Source: Agrobacterium rosae
Lineage (GTDB): Bacteria > Pseudomonadota > Alphaproteobacteria > Rhizobiales > Rhizobiaceae
Length of the DNA: 64,000 nucleotides
Direction of reading: 5' to 3'
Assembly (NCBI RefSeq): GCF_002915175.1
Contig: NZ_NXEJ01000002.1
Location: 278,236-342,235, forward strand
This document shows positions 45,528-53,570 of this stretch, one piece after another. Position numbers and translations under genes: made by a program. A model generated the notes under the pieces. That model saw only the letters and a program-made list of their open reading frames with translations, searched no databases and was not told where the DNA came from. Each line of letters begins with the position of its first letter. Position 1 is the stretch's first letter.

Positions 45528-47774
45528 TTTTTCCAGATTTATCTGACGTTTCAACTCCTCCGAGAGCGGTTGATGCACTGAGCGTTCCCCATTCTCGAAC
45601 TTCGCTGCCAACAACCCATTCTCACAAGGGCGATCATCGTCCCAACCGGGGTGGTTGACGATGGGGTAGAGGCAGATGCCCTCGATGGGCACGCCTTGTT
45701 TCATTGCCGCGGTGACTTCCTGGTGGATGTAAGATGCCCAGCTTGCACGCCTGTCCCCTTCGATGCCGGTTTCGGCGATGAAGATGGGTTTGCCATAACG
45801 GGCGTAGGTCTCAGTGAGGACGGTTCTGAAGGGTTTGTAGAGTGGGTGGTCCATGTCGATGGGTGGGCCGCCGTGGATCCATTGGTTGTTGTGATAGTAA
45901 TTGACGCCGATGATATCGAGATATTTGTCTGCACCACCGATTTGCGGCCACATGCGGCCTGAGAGCAGATCCCAACCTTGAAATTGCGATTGACGATGGC
46001 CTTCTGCGACGCCGCGTTCCCATGGGCGGGAGGGGTCGGTGATGACGTTGATGACGGGGTCGCAATGGACGAAACGGGCTCTTGGTTCGACCGAGAGAAT
46101 GGCATCCATGGCGGCGATTGCCGCATGGGCCAATTGTACCTTGAGCTCGAAGCCGCGTCCGTGGGCGAAGGGGTTGAGGTAGGCCGCGTCACCGCCACCC
46201 CAGGAGAAGAACGAGATTTCATTGACGGGAGAGTAGTAGGGAATGGCATCGGTTTGGTCTTTGACGACCTGTGCGGCGGCGGCGGCAAACCGGGCAAATC
46301 GATCCACGAAATGCGGGGACCATATGTCGATATCATCAGGCCAACCATAATGCAGAATATCCCAGATGACCTGAGTGCCGGTGTCATTTGCCGCCTTCAG
46401 CATCGGTGTGAAACTCGACCAGTCGTATTGTCCTGATGTGGTTTCGATCAGGTGCCAGCGCAGTCCGTCGCGCACCGTGCGGATCGCGTGAGATGCCAGC
46501 TGCCGGTAGTCCGCTGCCGCGTGGGTGTCATGCTCCGTCGACGCGATAACATCCAGACGCCTGCCGATGGTTTGACCGTCCCGGGGCCGTAGGCGGTGGG
46601 TGGAACATTCGAAACCGCCTTGTAGGAAAGATTGGAACAGGCCGGTTGGGCCGGATGCCGGTCTTTCGGCGATAACCGTGTCGATCAGCCGTTCCCACTG
46701 CGGAACAACGGCGGTGGCGCTGTAGGTGGTTTCCACCTTGTAACGGAGGGCCTGTCCTATTGTCCTGCGCAACTCGGCGGATGTGCTCAGCGTGTCAATT
46801 GCAGCGGCGACGGCTGCAGGGTCGTTGTAGGGGACGAAAAGACCGGATACGCCATCTGCGATCTGCTGCATCGCGCCATTATCGGGTGTAGCAATGACCG
46901 GCAGACCGGCGGCACCTGCTTCCGCAATGACATGCGGCATGCCTTCGCCCTTTGAAAGCCAGACGAAGATATCCAGTGCCGACAGAAGAGCAGGGATGTC
47001 CTTGCGATCACCGAGGAAACGAAGGACGTTTTGCAACTGTCTGGTCTGTGCCAATGTCTGCAACTGCTCGGCATATTCAGGCATAAAGGCGTCCGGGCCG
47101 CCGATGACGAGAAACCGCATATCGGGATTTCGTGCATGCGCCAGTGCTGCCGCTTCGATGAAATCCTCGACATTCTTCTTGGGGTCGAGCCTGCCCACCC
47201 AGCCCACCAGGACCGTGCCTTGATCCACGCCGAGTGACGCGCGCACCGCCGCGCGCTCAATGCCATCGAACTCAGAGAGGTCGACCATGGAGGGGATTTC
47301 GACAACATCGCTCTCGCGTCCCGGCATGATGGATGCGGCGGCGTCGCATATGGAGCGGCAGACGCCAACGTAACGGCTGGTGAAATGTTTGGGGCCGGCC
47401 AAGGCCTCGGACACCAGCCCGCCATGTTCAATCAGTGGCGGACGCCAATGCATGCGCTCCAATGCAGGGTAAATATCGGCAACGTTCTGGCAGGAGATGA
47501 CGACATCGTAGCTCGCTATCTTGTTTGCAAGATACGCGGCCGTATCCTCGAAAGACAGGCTGTAGGGGGTCGTATCGACGTTGACGCCGAGTTCGGTCAA
47601 TTGCTCATGTGTCTGATGCGGCATGTTGGGTTTGTGAAAACAGGCAACGACGTCGATTCGGTAGCGACGAGGGTCTAGATTGCGAGCGAGCAACCGAACC
47701 TCGGTTTCCTCACCGCCGACGACAAGCCATGCGAAAACGAAGAGAATGCGAATAGGCGGTTGTTGCGGTATCAT
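45522..47774 (-). CDS. Fusion of a GT4 glycosyltransferase and a glycoside-hydrolase-like domain
   Basis: This 750-residue protein has two parts. Residues 1-370 are a GT-B, GT4-type glycosyltransferase: a Gly-rich VVGGEE loop near the N-terminus, GWVGRLDPKKN near 191, and the EX7E motif (Glu277 and Glu285) in KGEGMPHVIAEAG. Residues about 385-750 look like a GH1-like (beta/alpha)8 glycoside hydrolase of clan GH-A: acid/base Glu519 in VNEISFF, DIIGVNYYHNN and nucleophile Glu668 in FIAETG. No signal peptide is seen, so both parts should act in the cytoplasm. Its start overlaps the preceding gene by 4 bp. Its stop codon lies within the last bases of the tRNA-Met gene on the other strand. Substrate unknown. 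Confidence 0.87.
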   Translation of the reverse strand: MIPQQPPIRILFVFAWLVVGGEETEVRLLARNLDPRRYRIDVVACFHKPNMPHQTHEQLTELGVNVDTTPYSLSFEDTAAYLANKIASYDVVISCQNVADIYPALERMHWRPPLIEHGGLVSEALAGPKHFTSRYVGVCRSICDAAASIMPGRESDVVEIPSMVDLSEFDGIERAAVRASLGVDQGTVLVGWVGRLDPKKNVEDFIEAAALAHARNPDMRFLVIGGPDAFMPEYAEQLQTLAQTRQLQNVLRFLGDRKDIPALLSALDIFVWLSKGEGMPHVIAEAGAAGLPVIATPDNGAMQQIADGVSGLFVPYNDPAAVAAAIDTLSTSAELRRTIGQALRYKVETTYSATAVVPQWERLIDTVIAERPASGPTGLFQSFLQGGFECSTHRLRPRDGQTIGRRLDVIASTEHDTHAAADYRQLASHAIRTVRDGLRWHLIETTSGQYDWSSFTPMLKAANDTGTQVIWDILHYGWPDDIDIWSPHFVDRFARFAAAAAQVVKDQTDAIPYYSPVNEISFFSWGGGDAAYLNPFAHGRGFELKVQLAHAAIAAMDAILSVEPRARFVHCDPVINVITDPSRPWERGVAEGHRQSQFQGWDLLSGRMWPQIGGADKYLDIIGVNYYHNNQWIHGGPPIDMDHPLYKPFRTVLTETYARYGKPIFIAETGIEGDRRASWASYIHQEVTAAMKQGVPIEGICLYPIVNHPGWDDDRPCENGLLAAKFENGERSVHQPLSEELKRQINLEKW

Positions 47775-50700
47775 GCGTTGACCTTGAAAACGATCTGGAG
47801 AAATTCCGGGCGGTTTGTGAGGAGGTCAGCCAGAAATGCGGGTCCGTCTTCAAGCGGGATTACATGCGTTATCATCTGTTCGCGGATAATAGCGCCGTGG
47901 CTTTTCAACAGGCTCACGGTCTCAAGGGAAAGACGCCGCTTGTCCCACTGGCCAGACAGACCGCGTGGGACGCGGTTGATCTGCGCGCAGCGGATGTTGA
48001 GGCCATTGTGGTGGAATTCCTCTCCCAGCCGCAGCCTGTCCGCTCCGCCTTGATAGAAGGCGAGATCGACGACCGTTCCTTGCGGGCGAAGGGCCTTCAG
48101 CGCGATGTGCAGACTTTCAGCGTGAGCGCGTGTCTGGAAAACGATATCCGCTCCACGGTCGCTGCCGCCGTTGTGCCAGCGCGCTTTCGCGTGCTGCCAG
48201 GCTTCGTCCTCCGTCATGGCGATAATGCCCATGGCGTTAGCCTTTTCACGCCTGAACTGCGAAGGGTCGGCAAGGATAACGCCGAGCGCTCCCGCTTTTT
48301 GCGCAAACAGTGCCGTCATCAGACCAACGGTGCCGGCTCCAATAACGATGACGTGACGGCCTGCGACACCCGCACCGAATGACGGGACGTTGTTTCCAAG
48401 GGCGTCGGCATCCGCGTGCAGAATGCCGTTGGCAGCGATGGGCCCCATCTGCGCGGCCAAGACGCCGAGAATGGGGTCGATATCATCACGAAGTGGAACA
48501 AAAACATCATGAAACGGATCGGCGGTGTGGCCGCTTTTGTGACCGTAGGTACCGGCGAGGATCTCGCCAGCTTGGAAGCCAGCCGCACGGGATTCCGACA
48601 CGCGAGCGACCTCCATGTAACCCAAAAACGGCACGGGATAATGCAAATCCGGTTCGTTTTCGAGGAATACACCTCTGCCAGCATCGAACCGCGAATGGAA
48701 ATACGGGTTGGTGTTCTTCATGAAGGTCAGCTCGGTCCCGGCCGAAAAACCGGTGTAGAGGGTTTCCAGACGAACCTGACCATCGCCGGGCGGGCCTTCT
48801 TCATAATCGAAGAGATAGGCTTTTCCCGGCGCTTCGATGCCGAGAGAGCGGATGATGCGGTGGCCGGGCGGCAGGCCTTGCGGAACATCCTCGCGCGGCG
48901 GGTAGCGCAGGGGTGCCTGCGGATTGCGGTCAAGAAGAGGCTGTTGCAGCGAAACCGCTTCACCGCTGTGCGCTGATGTTGCCACGGCCAATGCAACGCG
49001 GTGCGTTGCCAGTGCGTCCTCATAGGTACAGCGAATGTGGTTTTCGCCACCCAGTACGGCATCGATGAAATCACGGTCTTCCCGCCAAACAGGGTCGCCT
49101 TCGGCGTGGCGAACCGGGCGTCCGGCACCCACATCGACCATGATGTCGTGATCCGTCAGCTCGATTGCCAGACGATCCGCGAAGATGTTGAGGCCAACCT
49201 TGTGGCTCCAGCCCAGCAAGCAGGAGGAGGATATGTTGGCAATAACTCCGGACTGGAATGTCAGACTTGCCGTCGTGACCGCTGGCACATCGAGGCCGGG
49301 AAAATCGGCGCGATCCTTGAAGCCCACACGACCGTAGACATCGGTGATTTCGCCGACGAGGTAGCGGGCGAGATCGATGATGTGGGTTGCCTGCTCCACC
49401 ATCTGACCACCTGATAGGTCCAACTTCCACCACCATTGCGGAGGCGGTGTCTGGTCCAGCCAATAACCCGACAAAAGCTGAGCGGGGTTTTCAGCCAGAC
49501 GGTTGCGCGCCTCCTCGACGGTATCGAGATAACGCCAATGGTAACCGACACCCGTGATCAGGTTTGCGGCTTCGATGGCGGCGCTGAGTTCTTCGGCCAA
49601 AGCGAGATCGAGCGTGATCGGCTTTTCGACGAAGAACGGTATGCCGCGGCTGATCAGGTCTCGCTCCGCGTCGCCATGGGCGAAAGGTGGAATGCAGATA
49701 TAGACGGCATCCAGCGTTTCCCGCTCCAGCATGGCGCGGTGGCTGTCGAAAGCTCTTGCTCCGAAGCGTGAGGCTGCCTGTTCGGCGCGTGTGAAATCCG
49801 GGTCGGCAAATGCCACCAGTGCCACGTCCTGGAAACCGGCAAGAATATCCAGATGCCGGTTGGCGATGCCGCCGACGCCGATAAAGCCGATGCGTGCCTT
49901 GTTCATGGAAGTCTGTCCTTGTGTGGGTTGTGTGCGGCTGAAAAGAACGCGCCGGTAAACGGCTGCGGTTTCGCTCGCCATGCGTTGTGCTGAGAATTCC
50001 TTGTGAAAGCGGGTAGAGCCAGCTTGGCCGACGGCCTTGGCCCGGTCTGGGTCGTTGAGTGCTTTGATCAGCACCTCTGCCAAAGATGCGGGGTTTCCGC
50101 TTTCGGCGAGGTAGGGATGGTCGGGTCCGAGAGCTTCGATATTGCCGCCAATGTTGGTGGCTATGACGGGCAGGCCAATCGACATGGCTTCCAGCACCGC
50201 AAGTGGCAGGCCTTCGAATTTTGACGGTAAAACGAACAGATCGGCACTCGCCATCAGATCGGCGATATCGCTGCGGTGACCGGCAAACAGAACGTTCTCG
50301 GTTAGAGAAAGCTCTTCGACCAAAGCCCGAACCGCCGTCATCTCTTCGCCCCTGCCCACCAGAACAAGTGCTGTGGACGGGTGGGCTGTCAGGACAGCCG
50401 GTATCGCCCGAATGAGTGTTGCGTGGTCTTTTTGCCGAGAAAACCGGGCAACCGTCATCAGGACTTTTTTGCCCGCAACCTTATCCGTCACGTCGATGTG
50501 CCGGTCGGTGCGAGGCTCCAGCGCGAATGTGCCGTTGCGCACCACCGTCAAGTGTTGGGGATCGATGCCACTGGTTTCAAAGCTTACCTTTGATGCCTGC
50601 GACACGACGATGCGGTGAGCAAGAGCTGCGCATTCGCGGGCATATTCTTCTTTCTGGTCGCTATCGGTGAGGAGATAGGGAAGGTGTTCCGTCCTGACCA

Positions 50701-51013
50701 CAGGCACATCGCAAGCGATGCCTGCCCGGGCAATCTCGTGGCCTTCCCAGCCGATGCCCGCATGGACATGAAGCAGGCAAGCGTCCGATGTTTTCAGCCA
50801 CCACGCCAAATCCGCTGCATCAGCGAATATCTTGATGGCAAGTCCATGACGGGCGGCTTTCGTCATGAGTTCGTCTGCATGCCCGGTGAGGGCGGCGATG
50901 GTGACGTCCCATTCATCGCCCAAAGCTCGGCCAAGCGTCAGCATATGCTCACCCATTCCGGATGGGTCGAGACTGTCAGTTGCAAGAACGATCCGGCGTC
51001 GATCGTTGCTCAT
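47771..51013 (-). CDS. Fusion of GT4 glycosyltransferase, Gfo/Idh/MocA oxidoreductase and medium-chain dehydrogenase
   Basis: This 1080-residue protein has three parts. Residues 1-360: GT4 glycosyltransferase with EX7E at Glu267/Glu275 (SKFEGLPLAVLEAM). Residues 370-700: Gfo/Idh/MocA dehydrogenase with the nucleotide loop GVGGIA (379-384) and the signature VEKP (Glu463-Lys464-Pro465). Residues about 715-1080: a medium-chain dehydrogenase-like domain with SAGTEL and the Rossmann GAGTVG (892-897), without the usual zinc cysteines. Met370 begins the oxidoreductase part and is preceded by AAGGA 9 nt upstream, so a separate 711-residue oxidoreductase may also be made. Overlaps of 4 bp link it to both neighbours. 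It probably makes or modifies a sugar and transfers a sugar in one pathway (inference). Confidence 0.88.
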   Translation of the reverse strand: MSNDRRRIVLATDSLDPSGMGEHMLTLGRALGDEWDVTIAALTGHADELMTKAARHGLAIKIFADAADLAWWLKTSDACLLHVHAGIGWEGHEIARAGIACDVPVVRTEHLPYLLTDSDQKEEYARECAALAHRIVVSQASKVSFETSGIDPQHLTVVRNGTFALEPRTDRHIDVTDKVAGKKVLMTVARFSRQKDHATLIRAIPAVLTAHPSTALVLVGRGEEMTAVRALVEELSLTENVLFAGHRSDIADLMASADLFVLPSKFEGLPLAVLEAMSIGLPVIATNIGGNIEALGPDHPYLAESGNPASLAEVLIKALNDPDRAKAVGQAGSTRFHKEFSAQRMASETAAVYRRVLFSRTQPTQGQTSMNKARIGFIGVGGIANRHLDILAGFQDVALVAFADPDFTRAEQAASRFGARAFDSHRAMLERETLDAVYICIPPFAHGDAERDLISRGIPFFVEKPITLDLALAEELSAAIEAANLITGVGYHWRYLDTVEEARNRLAENPAQLLSGYWLDQTPPPQWWWKLDLSGGQMVEQATHIIDLARYLVGEITDVYGRVGFKDRADFPGLDVPAVTTASLTFQSGVIANISSSCLLGWSHKVGLNIFADRLAIELTDHDIMVDVGAGRPVRHAEGDPVWREDRDFIDAVLGGENHIRCTYEDALATHRVALAVATSAHSGEAVSLQQPLLDRNPQAPLRYPPREDVPQGLPPGHRIIRSLGIEAPGKAYLFDYEEGPPGDGQVRLETLYTGFSAGTELTFMKNTNPYFHSRFDAGRGVFLENEPDLHYPVPFLGYMEVARVSESRAAGFQAGEILAGTYGHKSGHTADPFHDVFVPLRDDIDPILGVLAAQMGPIAANGILHADADALGNNVPSFGAGVAGRHVIVIGAGTVGLMTALFAQKAGALGVILADPSQFRREKANAMGIIAMTEDEAWQHAKARWHNGGSDRGADIVFQTRAHAESLHIALKALRPQGTVVDLAFYQGGADRLRLGEEFHHNGLNIRCAQINRVPRGLSGQWDKRRLSLETVSLLKSHGAIIREQMITHVIPLEDGPAFLADLLTNRPEFLQIVFKVNA

Positions 51014-52266
51014 AGGCCGCTTAAGGCCACGGCGTCGTTGCGCGATGCGACGGGAGATTGGCTTGTTTTGCGGGTAACAGGCTGAGCGGCTGTCATGGCG
51101 GGATAGGTGTTGCTGAGCACAGCGTCATCCACCAGGGCTTTCATGCTGAGAAATGTCTTGTCCCAGGATGATCCCTCAAGCATTGCATCGACAGGCACCA
51201 GCCAATCGCGCCCAGATTTTCTCAGAGCAAGCGCGTCATCACAGGCCGTTGCGAACCCTTCTGCGTCAGCGGCAACGAACACGCCTTCGACGTCGCCGTA
51301 GTGTCGAATGACGTCGGTGATGGCTGTGCTGACGACAGGCCGGCCAGCGGCCAGATATTCCGGGGTCTTGGTCGGGCTGATGAATTGTGTCGAGCTGTTG
51401 AGCGCAAACGGCATCAGCGCGGCGTCCCATCCCGATAGATAGGCGGGCAGTTCGCTGTAGTTTTTCTGGCCGAGGTAATGAATGTTCGCGGCTCGTGGAA
51501 GGTCTTCCAGCGCGATCTTCGCAACGGGGCCGATGATAACGAAAGACAGCTGCGGTCTGGCTTTGGCGACCGCCTCGATCAGTGCCAGATCCAGACGCTC
51601 ATCGATCACGCCGTAATATCCGACTTTGGGACCGGGGATCGACATCTGATCGGCTGGCTCCTGCCGGTCCTTGCGGGCGGCGTGAAAATGCGCGACGTCC
51701 ACGCCCGATGGGAAGGCATGAATGTTGTCGTGCTGATCGCATTTCGCCTCGTAAAGGCTGTAACCGCCGGTAAAGACGACGTCGGCGCGCGCGATCAGTG
51801 CTGCCTCCATTTCCTTCATACTTTGGGGCGCAAATTTGAAATTCGCCAGCTCATCCATGCAGTCATAAACCACAGCGGAAGCTTCGACATGGCGGGCAAA
51901 ACCAAACATGGCAGGTGTGTAGAACCACAGGATCGGGGGTGCCGCCCCGTACATGGCCAAGAGATCGTCCAGCAGCTTGGAGAGGGCGAGTTCCCGATCC
52001 GCCTCGTTCCACCAATGGGGAATGCGTGGGCGCACTGATTTTACCGTCGTTCCCTCGAAGGGGTGGATTTCGAGATAGGGCAAATGGTGATCTGTCGGAA
52101 TGAATTCCTCGAAAAAGAAGATGGCTCTGTCTTTGGCAAAGCGTCCCATCAGATGTTGTGGACGTTGAAGGACGAAATCCCATCGCAAATGCGAAAAACA
52201 GATGAGCGGCGTTTTGCGCTCGGTCATTGTCTGTAGTGGTGAGGATATCGAACTTGAGAGATTCAT
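51010..52266 (-). CDS. GT-B glycosyltransferase, first gene of the fusion operon
   Basis: This 418-residue protein begins with PLICFSHLRWDFVLQRPQHL, a pattern of a GT family often found in exopolysaccharide loci, followed by VVYDCMDE, GYYGVIDERLD and the C-terminal donor-binding region SPTKTPEYLAAGRPVVST (in place of the EX7E helix). Donor and acceptor are not known. An EcfG-like promoter stands 31 bp upstream. The stop overlaps the next start by 4 bp (ATGA). Confidence 0.87.
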   Translation of the reverse strand: MNLSSSISSPLQTMTERKTPLICFSHLRWDFVLQRPQHLMGRFAKDRAIFFFEEFIPTDHHLPYLEIHPFEGTTVKSVRPRIPHWWNEADRELALSKLLDDLLAMYGAAPPILWFYTPAMFGFARHVEASAVVYDCMDELANFKFAPQSMKEMEAALIARADVVFTGGYSLYEAKCDQHDNIHAFPSGVDVAHFHAARKDRQEPADQMSIPGPKVGYYGVIDERLDLALIEAVAKARPQLSFVIIGPVAKIALEDLPRAANIHYLGQKNYSELPAYLSGWDAALMPFALNSSTQFISPTKTPEYLAAGRPVVSTAITDVIRHYGDVEGVFVAADAEGFATACDDALALRKSGRDWLVPVDAMLEGSSWDKTFLSMKALVDDAVLSNTYPAMTAAQPVTRKTSQSPVASRNDAVALSGL

Positions 52267-52296
52267 TGACGCATCCGCGTTTGAGGGGCGTACTCA

Positions 52297-52321
52297 AACC
52301 GGATGAAATAGGGTTTGTTCC
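52297..52321 (-). promoter_or_regulatory. EcfG-like promoter of the glycosyltransferase fusion operon
   Basis: On the minus strand: GGAAC, 16 bp, GGTT (consensus CGTT, one base off). It would start the transcript near 52290, 24 nt before the first gene. The same GGTT form occurs before the PepSY-like gene. Confidence 0.5.
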
Positions 52322-52339
52322 TGAGCTATTGAAAACTTT

Positions 52340-53500
52340 CTAATACTCTGAAATTCCCATGAGTTCCCGCAATTTGCGGACCGAATGCGGCCATGCCCAA
52401 TTGTCGATAACCGCCTGCCGAGGTGAGAAGGTCGATATATTCTCCAGTATCGTTTTGATGCCTTCATGAAACTGTTCGGCAGATGCGACCTGACCGGTTT
52501 GTGGTGTGATGTATTGAAGGCCGCAACTGAGAGCGCTGTTAGCCAGCACCGGTAGACCGGCAAGCATGTATTCGGTGATGATTGCGGGTGCGCCGTCATT
52601 GACGCCACAGACGACGCCGATTTTGGCGAGGTTCATCAGCCGGTTAACTTCGGAAAATGGCACGCCCGGTGGACCTATGAAGTCCACATCGATGCCCAAA
52701 TCCAGTGCGTAATTTTGCAGTTCGTCGCTCATTTCGCCGTAGCCGAAAACGCATAATGTGCGAATCGACCGTGGGAGCTTGGCTAGAGCCTCGAACAGAA
52801 TATCGTGGCGTTTGTAGCTCTGTGCTGCCGCAACATAGATGATGTCATAGGGTTTTTCGCCATCGGTCGGGTAGAACATGCAGTCGGATGCGAATTCCGG
52901 TCCGATGGGCAGGATTGCAGTTTTTATATGTGGGTGGCGGTTTACCACTTCCTGAGATTGCCATTCCGCACCTGTCAGTATCAGATCGAAATGCTTGCTG
53001 ACATCAGGTGGTACCCGCAGGGCAGGGGCGTCAATGGAATTATATATTTTATAGCTTGTCTCGCAGGCATTCAAAATATCTTCAGACACGCCAAGTCCCC
53101 AGACACATAGAATTTCAGGCGGACCGAATGTGCGGATATGTGCGAGCATATCATTGGAGCTGAAGGGCGGTTGTGGCCCGTTCATCTGAAAAGCACGCCT
53201 GATGATGAGGGGCGCTCCCTGCAAATCCTGTTCCGGGGCATCTCCGCCGCGCCAGTGGGTCCAGACCTCCACGACATCCACCAGACCGGCCTTCACGCAG
53301 GCCAGCGGTAGACGCTCGATATAGCCGCCCTCGACGTTGAAATCCGGAATAGCTTCAGAGGCGCAGGCTGGTTTTCCACGCTCTCCGCTTTGCCATTGAT
53401 GTTCTAAGTGTTCGACGTTTGGAACGTCCTCGGGGAAAGGGCCGCCATCCTGATAGTCGCTGATGACGACGAGGCGTCTGAGCGTTGGGTTCTGTGTCAT
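52340..53500 (-). CDS. Glycosyltransferase upstream of the fusion operon
   Basis: This protein of 386 residues is a GT-B-type glycosyltransferase: RLVVISDYQDGGPFP at the N-terminus, YDIIYVAAAQSYKRHDILFEAL, LCVFGYGEMSDELQ, and APAIITEYMLAGLPVLAN in the donor-binding region. The start at 53500 is chosen because the N-terminal 32 residues upstream (Lys/Arg-rich) are not part of the fold. It follows katE by a terminator and precedes the fusion operon by 73 bp. Substrate unknown. Confidence 0.83.
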   Translation of the reverse strand: MTQNPTLRRLVVISDYQDGGPFPEDVPNVEHLEHQWQSGERGKPACASEAIPDFNVEGGYIERLPLACVKAGLVDVVEVWTHWRGGDAPEQDLQGAPLIIRRAFQMNGPQPPFSSNDMLAHIRTFGPPEILCVWGLGVSEDILNACETSYKIYNSIDAPALRVPPDVSKHFDLILTGAEWQSQEVVNRHPHIKTAILPIGPEFASDCMFYPTDGEKPYDIIYVAAAQSYKRHDILFEALAKLPRSIRTLCVFGYGEMSDELQNYALDLGIDVDFIGPPGVPFSEVNRLMNLAKIGVVCGVNDGAPAIITEYMLAGLPVLANSALSCGLQYITPQTGQVASAEQFHEGIKTILENISTFSPRQAVIDNWAWPHSVRKLRELMGISEY

Positions 53501-53528
53501 CGCAACGTTCCAGCAGACAATCGAAGTC

Positions 53529-53570
53529 AAAAGCGCGACACCGGAGTGCCGCGCTTTTGGTATTTTATTT
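53529..53570 (-). terminator. Intrinsic terminator after katE
   Basis: AAAAGCGCG-a-CAC and GTG-c-CGCGCTTTT arms (4-nt loop) lie just beyond the katE stop on the minus strand. It separates katE from the glycosyltransferase gene. Confidence 0.8.

Noticed and set aside
45522-53500. Prophage or transposon as explanation of the glycosyltransferase block
   Set aside because: No integrase, transposase, phage structural gene or terminal inverted repeats were seen in or beside the block.
53487-53511. GGAAC on the minus strand just before the upstream glycosyltransferase start
   Set aside because: The -10 part would fall inside the coding region and the sequence there (ACCC) does not match CGTT.
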